The translations under genes and the position numbers were made by a program. Source: a virus. From it: a stretch of DNA of 64,000 nucleotides. This document shows positions 1 through 10,600 of the stretch, one piece after another. The stretch lies in the IMG/VR virus record IMGVR_UViG_3300021371_001301, positions 1-64,000 of that record; one strand, 5' to 3'. The notes under the pieces were generated by a model. That model had not been told where the DNA came from. It made no database searches and worked only from the letters and a program-made list of their open reading frames with translations. Numbering within the stretch: position 1 is the stretch's first letter; each line of letters starts with the position of its first letter.

Positions 1-1689
1 TACATTAAGAACATCAAAATAACAAGTGCAGGAAGTGGTTATACTAGTGCACCAACAGTTACAATTACTGGTGCAGGTACAGGTGCAACTGGAACAGCAA
101 ACATCGATGGAAGTGGTACGGTAATTAGTATAACTATTACAAATAGCGGCCTTGGTTATGACAGTGCTACAAATATCTCACTTAGCGGTGGTGGAGGAAG
201 CGGTGCAAGTGCAACAGCAATAGTAACAAGTGCTGATACCAAATGGGTAAGAGTAACGGGAATTTATAATGATGGTCTAGGTATTGACAACAGTGTTGGT
301 ACACCTACTGGTATCGATCAAATTGGACGTGGCAGTATTTCACTAAGTGGTGTAATACCAAGTGGTGCTCGTATTAAACGTATTGTTACTAGTTGGGCAA
401 ATGAATTAGAAAGTGCAACAAAAACACAACTATTATCATTGTTACAAAATAACACTAGTTTTGGTTTACGATATAATGCTACAGCACAAGAATGGACAAT
501 TGTTAATAGTAGTGATATGGTAACCAGTAGTTTAACTAACAATAATCCAAGTAGTTGGAGCAGACAATATGAAGGCGACACAACTGGTACTGGACTTGAT
601 AATAGTTGGATTATAAGACTAAATTATACATCAACAGAGTGGGAAATAATTACTCGTAAAACACGTTATGTATTTGGCAGCGATGCACAACTGAAGTTTA
701 ACAACTTAAATTTTCAAGAAACATTTAGCAGTGAAACACTCAAGCCAAGTATGGATTCAATAAAAGTACTGGGCATAAACACAACTAGTTCAACTAACAG
801 TGTTCCATTAGGTAATGACTATACACTAAACGCATTTGGATATTTTACATACCCAGATGGGTTTACTGATCCAAATAAAATTAGAGTAACACTTGCGTCT
901 CCTAGTAATGAAGGTTATCCAATTAACCCAAGTGCGTTCCATGACATTGTAGGAACTGATACTATTAAACTTGGTACAACTGATATTGACGGATTTACAT
1001 ATACAGTACGTGACGACACTGGTACTACTACAGTACCTGGCCGCAGTACACTATCAAGTAAGTTTACAAGAACCGCAGATATTAATCAAGTTATTGATCC
1101 AGCAAAAACAAACATTATTGACACTTACGTTTTACTATCAAGCTATGAAAATTCATTCCGTACATGGGCACTGTATGATGGCAGAGGCTACACAAAACCA
1201 ATAGCACCTACTATTAGCCAACTTAATGACTTGTTTACCAGTTTGGAAAACAAAAAGTCAATTAGTGATCAGATAATTTATAGACCAGTCAAATATAAAA
1301 TATTGTTTGGCAATCTAGCAAGTAGCGAACTTCAAGCTAAATTTACTGTAACAAAAACTACTAATAGTTCACTTAGTGATGTAGAAATTAAACAACAGGT
1401 TATCAATTTAATACAACAATACTTTAGTATTGATAACTGGGACTTTGGTGAAACATTTTACTTCACTGAACTAGCAGCTTATATACACAATCAAATGGTT
1501 GGACAAGTTGCACAAATAACAATCCAATCAGTAGATAATCAAGCAAGCCCAAATGCATTATTTGAAATATTCAGTGATAGTGATGAACTGTTTTTACCAG
1601 TTGTTACAACAAGTGATATAACAGTAAACAAAACAATCGTTTACAATCCAACAACTATTGCAACCAACAGCGGAGTTAGTATCAGATGA
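1..1689 (+). CDS. Phage baseplate/tail structural protein (5' truncated)
   Basis: The frame is open from the first base, so the gene starts upstream of the window; 562 residues are visible. The first 70 residues contain two glycine-rich repeats of the type GSGYtsaPtVtitG, a motif common in phage tail and baseplate proteins and shared with the next gene. The C-terminal 130 residues (VIDQ-type helix, then NWDFGETFYFTELAAYIH and SDELFLP) remind me of the C-terminal part of T4 gp6-like baseplate wedge proteins in marine phages, but this is from memory. The stop overlaps the next start by 4 nt (ATGA), which suggests translational coupling. It is structural with good confidence; the exact baseplate role is uncertain. 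Confidence 0.72.
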   Translation, partial: YIKNIKITSAGSGYTSAPTVTITGAGTGATGTANIDGSGTVISITITNSGLGYDSATNISLSGGGGSGASATAIVTSADTKWVRVTGIYNDGLGIDNSVGTPTGIDQIGRGSISLSGVIPSGARIKRIVTSWANELESATKTQLLSLLQNNTSFGLRYNATAQEWTIVNSSDMVTSSLTNNNPSSWSRQYEGDTTGTGLDNSWIIRLNYTSTEWEIITRKTRYVFGSDAQLKFNNLNFQETFSSETLKPSMDSIKVLGINTTSSTNSVPLGNDYTLNAFGYFTYPDGFTDPNKIRVTLASPSNEGYPINPSAFHDIVGTDTIKLGTTDIDGFTYTVRDDTGTTTVPGRSTLSSKFTRTADINQVIDPAKTNIIDTYVLLSSYENSFRTWALYDGRGYTKPIAPTISQLNDLFTSLENKKSISDQIIYRPVKYKILFGNLASSELQAKFTVTKTTNSSLSDVEIKQQVINLIQQYFSIDNWDFGETFYFTELAAYIHNQMVGQVAQITIQSVDNQASPNALFEIFSDSDELFLPVVTTSDITVNKTIVYNPTTIATNSGVSIR

Positions 1690-4600
1690 GCACAAAATAT
1701 CATGCCAATCCAGTCGTAGCAGCACATTCTACTAGACCAGGAGAAAGTTTAGAGTACGTTGGAACACGTAACACTACTGAACTCTTGCCAGCGGTTTTTC
1801 AAACTACTGTAAACAAGAAGTTTTTAGATAGCACACTTGAGCAACTATTGTCGAGTGGTAGCATGCAAGCGATTAGTTATTATATAGGTAACACTATTGG
1901 TAAAAAGGTAGATGAAAGTTTCTTAACTGATAGCCGTGAAGCTGATAATTATCAGTTTGTGCCAGGTGCTGTGGTGCGTGATGACAACAGAAATATAACA
2001 TCAGCAATGTCATATGATGACATGCTGGACATGCTAAAATATAATGAAGTAGACACTGTAAATACAAACCGTATTTTTAACGAGCCAGGTTACACACTTG
2101 ACTTACCAATTAACTATGACATGTTTATTAACTATCATCATTACTTTTGGTTACTTGACTTTATGCCAATTTGTGTAATTGAGCCCACAGCCAGTGACCC
2201 AATTTCTCCAACTAACTTTACTGGATTGCCATATTATACAACACCTACTTTGACAAATGGCAAACAGCTACCATTTCAAAATGGTATGCGAGTACGTTTT
2301 ACTGGTTCAAACTTCACACAAAGTGGTGATGTGATAAAAAATGACATTTATATTATTGATGGTGTTGGCACAAGTATCACATTAACTAAACAGTTTGAAT
2401 ATGCTGCATCACAATCAAATTACGGAAAAAGAGTTTGGAATAATAGTACAATATATGGTGTACAGGAACCAAGTCAATGGGATGGAAGTGACACTGCATT
2501 TGTTTATCCTTCTTACGACCTAACAACTTATGATGTATTAAGTAGAGATTATGTGGTAGAACAAAGACACAGTGTTGACCAAAGTGCATGGAGTCGCCGC
2601 AACTTATGGATACATGAAGAAGTAGTTGGTATAATTTGTGAGTTCAATGGACTAACAGCAAGTGATTACACCTTAGATAAATTTCGTGGTGTAAGGCCAA
2701 TTATTGAGTTCCGTGCTAACATTGAAAAATATAATCATGGATCTAATAGTCTTGGTAGTGTAACACATATTATTGATAATGTTGCTGATCCTGCAACTAC
2801 TATTGTTGGTGCGTTAAACTGGAATATGGCATTTGACATTACTACTAACTGGACTAATACTGGATACGATTACGGTCAAAATGTAAGGGTGGCACAAAAC
2901 GGTACAATTGCATACTATAATTGTATCAAAACACACACAGTAGCTAAAAATCCAACCTTTGGTGAAAATAACATCTACTGGGCTCGTATTGACGTAAGAA
3001 ACTTGCAAAACAATGACACAATATTATTTTTAGATTCTACAAATAGTACATACAATAACAGAATTTTTAGAGTGTCTGCATCGTCTGGTGTTGTAACAGC
3101 ATTAACAGAGATATATGGTGCATCATCTACAACATTAAATGTAGGAGATTGTATTAACGTTCTTATTGGTTATAACAACGTATTTGGAGAGTCTTATCCA
3201 AACAAAATATACGGTGGTAGTGAATGGCACTGGGATGGATCAGCGTGGGTTTACTCACAACAAAAAACGTATCGTAGTGAAGGTATCAAGTTTAAATTAT
3301 ATGACAGTAATAGTATTGCACTTGATAATACAACAGTATATCCAAATAATAATTTTCTTGGGGATACAATTTTTAACTATGGTACGAGTAGTAGCTCAAC
3401 AGAAGATTTAGCACTTGGATTTGCTCCACGTTATGAAGACTACGGTAATGAACCAGGATTAAGTTTTGATATGGGTCTAGGCAGTGTTCGTTATGCATAC
3501 AATGTTATTAACACACAAGATACACCAGAAAATAAAAGTGCAAGTGGATCAATAGAAATACCAGGATACTACTACTATAAAAAGTTGGTTAGTAACAATT
3601 ACTACAATGGTTGGAGTGAAATTAGAAATTCACAGCCAGTTAGTAAACATATACAATATATTACAGATAACACAACCCCATTTATAGTACCAATTGGAAC
3701 TAATGATATATCTGCAGATAACAGATTTTTAGTTAGTAAGCGTGGCGTTAATACAGAATTCTACTCATACAAAACAGGGCTAAGTCAGTTAACTCGTATC
3801 AATGGTGTCAACCCTGCTCTCTTTATAGATAGAAATAAGTCGTATACATTTAAAACAAACTTTGACGTATTCGATTTAAGTTTTACAAAGACAAATGGCG
3901 CAACACTTACTGGAAGTGGTGTAACTGTTACATTATTAGGAAACAACCAAGTCAGTGTTACAGCAGATAATACGTTCTTAGATGCGGCAATTAAATATCG
4001 CTTAGTTGGCACACAAGTCACCGGTCTAATATACATCAATAGTAATAGCATAAGTGACAACATCACTGTTACCAAAAACGGTGTGGCATTTACTAACTAT
4101 ACAATACAAAACAATAGTGTAAATGTCAATAGTGGATTTTCTGCAGGAGATATTTTTGACATTGTTTGGTCAACATATGATAATGTTACACAAGGCAACA
4201 ATATAGCAAGTGATACACATATTTTAAACTCACAAAATGAACTTTTAACAACTGTTAGTTTTGGTGATATTTTATCTCATATGAAATCACAAATGAATGG
4301 TATACCTGGATTATATGGAAATTGGTTTGGTGTTAACAACTATAGAAATTTACCAGAAGTACATGAATTCGGTGGTACTATTAGACAACAACCATATAGT
4401 ACTGAGTTACTAGCACAAAGTTTAATGCATAACGATACAAATATTTACAGTAGTTTAAAATTTGCATCAAGCAGTTATGCAAACTTTAAGAAACAATTTT
4501 TACAAAAGTGTAAGCAATTACACAATACTTCAGACACGTCTATACCAGTACACATCATTGTTGACACTGCTCTTGAAAAGATGAATGTTGGCAAAAATAA

Positions 4601-7600
4601 AAACGATTTATTTGCTAACAGTAATATGCTAAAGTATAAAGATTATGAAGAAGAGACGTATGTCTTTATCTCAACTGATACCCCAGTGTTTAGCATACCA
4701 AAAACTATTAATACATATGATGATACTAGTAACCATGTACAGGTGTTTATACGTGAAGGTGATGGCGGTACTGGCACAGTATGGCGTTCTGCTGTAAAAG
4801 ATCAAGACTATACTATATCTGATAACAAAGTTACTATTACAGCTAGTATTACATTTGATAGCAATGGTGGAGCGGCAGCAAAAATCCGTTGGTACTCATT
4901 GAGTACTAACAGCTTTGTACCTCCTAGCGCAGTGAAACTTGGGTTAATAGACAGCTATATACCAAAAGCACTTGTTACTGGAATATATGGCCATGACGGA
5001 AGTGTAACACCACGTAAAGGTACTGAGCTTTACCGTCGTAATGTCAGTGGATTTAACATTGAAGATGCTGTGTTGTATGATTTGGAAACACGTATATACA
5101 ATAACCTAAACAATACGTCAACAGTCGACTACAAAAAACTTATGCCTAATGCGAGCAATCCTAATCCATATACTTGGACTGATTTAACTAATGCACTTCG
5201 TAGTAGTTTTAACAAATGGAAAATTAAAGAAAATGTTACTAGTATACATGATGCAAGTTTATATTCAGCTGGAGATGCGTTTACTTGGAATTATAAAGAC
5301 GTAGCACCAAACATTGGTGGTTGGCGTGGCATTTATACTTACTATTTTAATACTACTCGTCCACATACACATCCTTGGGAAATGTTTGGTTACACCCAAA
5401 AGCCAACCTGGTGGGATACAAATTATAGTTGGACAGATGCTGCAAAACGTACAGCACTTATCACAGCATTAAAGACAGGTCATTATAATGATCCAGCTCT
5501 ACCTGCATTGTATGATCCAGTATACGCATACACTGCATATGATTGGGATACAAATACACTTGTAACATTACTTGGTGCACTAAATGATCCAGTAACAGCA
5601 AACGTAGTATCTACACCAAGCAATCCTGCAGCAGAGTTTGTGTTTGGAGACTGGGGAACTATAGAAAACACTTGGAGAACTAGCAGTGAGTATCAGATAT
5701 CTCTATTTGTTGGATTAGCTAAACTAAGACCTTTAAGAGTAATGAATGATTACTTCCGTAGTTCTACTAGAACAACTTTCTATTTTAATACTGTACAAGT
5801 AGCATTTAGTGATACCAAATGGCTTGGTAACAATCGTAATATCTCGCTAACAAATGAAGAATATGAAGATAACATTGTAGAGTATGTTACTGTAAAAAAT
5901 GGTGGTAGTGGATATTCTAGCGCACCCAATTTAACAGTATACGGTAATTTTGGTAATGGTGCTGAACTACAAGCAACAGTTGAAGGTGGTGCTATAACGG
6001 CAGTAAAAGTAACTAATCCTGGTCGTAGTTATCAAACAAGACCAAATATTGTAGCTGCAAGTGGCAGTGCAACATTTGAGGCGATGTTAAGTTCAGGAAA
6101 TGTAAAATATGTTAATGGTTTAAGTAATGCAATTGTTAACTATGCACAACGTAATGGTACAAAAGTTACTACACTTACCAGTCGTTTAAATAACTATAGC
6201 CTAAACCCAATTATTAAAGCTGGCGGATTTATAAACAACAACCAAGAAGTTATTTTAGAAAGCAGTCAGAACAAAGGGCGTGTTAATATTCCAGAAGAAA
6301 ATATTAATACAATACTTTATACAAGTCAACCAAAAGAGGAACTATTCTTAAGTGCAGTTAAAGTAACAAAGGTTGCTACTGGATACAGTATTGCAGGATA
6401 TGATAATAGCAAACAATATTTTGAATATAACCGTCCGAGAACAGACCAGGATCGCATAATTGTAAATGTAGGAAATAGTCAAGTTAACAAGTATCGTAAT
6501 TATGAAACAACAAAAACTATACTAGACTATAACACTGTTCTTACATCTATACAAGAAGTATATAACTTTATACTTGGTTACGGTCATTACTTAAACAAAC
6601 AGGGCTGGGTGTCATCATGGCAGTCAACAGGCGGCGATACTGTTATCTGGAGTGAAACAGCTACAACCAATGCTGTATTTTATGCTATACCAAACAGCAG
6701 GCTAATTGAAATCAATGAAACAAAAAATGGCTACTTTAGTAATATTGCTAATAGATTTGACGGCGAGTATAACGTTGTTAACAAAAATGGATTGCAACTA
6801 TTAAACAACAAACTAATAATTACCAGAGATGTTATGAATAATGAAACTGGTAAGACTAGTATTGAAGCAATTGACAATACTGAAATTTATGGCTTACGTT
6901 TGTATCGTGTTGAAGTTGAGCATGCATTAATTATAGATAAAGAATCAAACTTTGATGATTTAATTTATAATCCAGCACTTGGATTACGACATAAAAGAGT
7001 TATTTGGAGAGGTAGCCGTACTAAGAAATGGAACGGTAAACTATTTGCGCCAGGTTACATTGTAAATGAAAACAGTGTTATTCCAAACTTTGATACAGTT
7101 GCAGGTGAAATTGACAAGTACTATGGGCCAAGCAACACACTGAGTAACCAACAACAAGTAGATGCAGCAAGATTTAATATTGGATATAACAAACCAGAAT
7201 GGAATGATACACTTGGGTTAGATGATGATACATTGTTTAACTTTATAAAAGGTACTCAAAAGTATCGTGGTACTAAACACGCACTCAATGCATTTATGCG
7301 TAACACTGCACTATTTGGAACTTTGTCAACAGCCAAAGTACACGAAGAGTGGGCAATACGAGTAGCAGATTATGGTGACACTAGAACACAAAATACACTT
7401 GAGTTTGCCATGAACACTGAGTTGTTAAAAACTAATCCACAACCAGTAAGATTTAGTGCTACAGAGTTAAACGATGTCCTGAGTGATATTGTTATTGATG
7501 TGGATTTTAATAGTCCATTAGTAGTAACAGGCAAACCAGGTAGCAACTTTACAACTAGACCTGCTAAAACATATAACTACACTAGTATTAGCCAAGAAAA

Positions 7601-10600
7601 TATATATGCAAATGACTTTATTAGTGCAGGCTTACCATTGCTATCAGAAGCAGACTATCGTGTATTAAACAAACAAGATTTTGAAGTATTTCCAGAAAAA
7701 GCTAGAGCAGATTATAGTTTTGATGGTGAGTGGCAAGACATCAACCAGTGGGATAACAAAACTGCATATAAATTTAAAGACAAAGTTATCTATGCAGGGC
7801 GTGTATGGGAAATGCTTGATCCAGACGGAACAAGTGGACTTACTAGACCAAATGATGTTATTAGTAAAACTGCGACTGTAAACTTGCCAGTAATACCAAG
7901 TTCTGGTGAAACACTTATTATTGATGGTAATACAATTAATTTACAACAGACACAGAGTACTTCAACGTATGGTTTAATTGAAGTTACAGGCACACAAGAT
8001 ATTAGTTCTACAGCAAGTGTGGTAGATAATTCAACACTTATATTAGGGTCAACTAGTTCAGATGCTCGTACAATTACATTTGATAGTACAACAACATCTA
8101 CAACATTTAATGATATTAATATTGTTGGTGATGTTATAAGTCCACAGATTGAAGGAAGTGCAACTAGTACTTTAATTATTGATGGTTCTACTGTAAACTT
8201 TAATCAAACTGAGACCCTAAGTAGTAATATTACTGCACAAACAGCATTTGAACAAATGTTCTTCGATGCATTTGAAACAAGTGTAAATACTCCAGCAATA
8301 AGAGCAAGTGTTGCAACTGCTAGAGTTCAACGTATTGAAGCATTTAGAACAGCATACATTGCCGCTACAAGTCAAGCGTCTTGGGACACACTACTAACAA
8401 ACTATTTTGCTAATTCACCAGTTGGGTTAGAGTTCAGTGTGTTGTTGGCATTGGATACAGGAACACCACCAGCATACCAAACAGAGTTACATGCACTTAT
8501 TACAAACGATGTTGACTTAGTAAACAACAGTATTGGAACAACATACAATGCAGTAGATGTTATTGCTGGTACTGACGTAGTAACACCTGCAAATATTAGT
8601 AGTGCACAAGCTGATTTAGACGACAGTGCATTACCTGAAGCAATTAGAGATTGGCTACAAAGTAATAGTGGCACAACATTTACAACAGGTACTATTGTTT
8701 CTACTACATCAGGCACAGTATTTAAAACATATAACCTAACAGAAATTATTGATAGAATTAATACTGCTAGTATTTCAAATGTAACAGCAAGTAGTAGTAA
8801 CAATAGACTTGTTATTACAAAGACAACTACAACACCAACCTCATCATTTACCTTAACAATAAGTGTGGGAACAGCAAATGCTGAAGTTGGATTTAGTACA
8901 GTTGGTACAACAACTGAGACAAGTAGTGGTACAATAATATCAAACAGTCCTAATTTGACATTAACACAAGTGATTAATGCAATTAATAATGCAAATATCA
9001 CTAATGTTAGTGCAAGTGCAGGTGGAGCGAATAACAATGTATTAAAGATTACAAGTAGTAACCCAACACTTTATATTGGTTCTGGTTCAGCAAACAGTGC
9101 AATTGGATTAGGCGTTGGTGTTGAAACTGCACCAGTAACAACAACCAATATTAGTAGCTCTACTGATTTGAGTGCAATCATTGATATTATTAATGCAGCG
9201 GCGATTGCAGGTATTGGTGCAAGTAACAGCAATAACAGATTAAAATTAACAAGTACAAACAGTACAATGGTTATCGGTGCTGGCACAGCTAATAGTACTG
9301 TTGGTTTAACCGCTGAGACTTTAAGTGCAACACAGACAGAAATTAGTAATGTATTCAATGCATTTGTTGGAAGTGATGGAAATCAAGTATTCCAACAAAT
9401 GGAATACGATCCTAATGTGTTCAGTATTTGGGTTGCTGATGATAAACCAGACGTTGGATTTGGTTACGGTGTATATCAAACAATGGATTTTGGTATGTAT
9501 ATTACCAAAGCGTGTGCTGGTATCAATGATGCAGACGATGCACAAATCACAATCGCACTTGCAGATAGTAACACACAAGCACACAATTTAACAGTTGGTG
9601 ATCATGTTTTGATACGTGGTAGTAATACAGTACCAAGTATTGATGGTATACATCAAGTTACGTCTACTGCAACTAATAATTTAACATTCTACATAAATGA
9701 GTTTATTCAAGAAGAAGGCAATGTTGGTAATGTTTATCCAATACGTAATGTAAGATTTGCAGATTTTACTACACTTAATAACAATTACAACTTGCAAGTA
9801 AATGGTGTTTTTAAATTTAACTTTAGTGGACTAAGACAAAACAATCAGCAAACACCTAAATTAGCATTTGTTGATGATGATGGCAACGGCAGCCCAGCAG
9901 TGTATCGCTATAGCGGAAGTTATACAAATAACACAGGACACACTGGTACTGAAGGATGGGTTAAAGTTAGATCAACACAGCCCCAATCCCGTAATGATCT
10001 AATAGACAACGTTAAGTTATATGATGCTAATACAAGAAGTTTAATATCGCAACTTGAAGTATTTGATCCAGCAAAGGGCATTATACCTGGATTTATTAAT
10101 GATGAGATTGACTTTATTTTAACCTCTGACATTGCTAGTTACAACTATAATACAATTGACGGTTATCATGAAAACCCCCATATGTGGGATCAAGCACAAG
10201 TAGGCACTCGTTGGTGGGATATTAAAACTTCTGTGTATGTTGATTATGAGCAAAGCAATATAGATTATAAACAAGCAAACTGGGGTCGTTTGTTTGATGG
10301 AGCAACTATTGATGTTTACGAATGGACACGTAGTACAGTGTTACCAGAAGAGTGGAGTGAATTAGTATCACGTAACGGTTATATTGACGGACTTCCTGCT
10401 ACAGGTGAACCTTTTAGTGTAATAATTGACGGTGAAGTAGTATACCGTTGGGTAGAAGATCAATACTACAATACAAAAACCAAGCGTACAGAAGTTGCAT
10501 ACTATTTCTGGGTTAAAAATAAGCTCAACAGTTTAGGTCAACATAACTACAACACTTACCAATTGGCACAATTGTTATCAGATCCAACTGGATTTGGTAT

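Noticed and set aside
8402-9037. 211-codon open frame on the minus strand
   Set aside because: It mirrors the Thr/Ser/Asn-rich repeat region of the giant structural gene; its hydrophobic Val/Leu composition is what reverse-complementing such codons gives, and it has no ribosome site.
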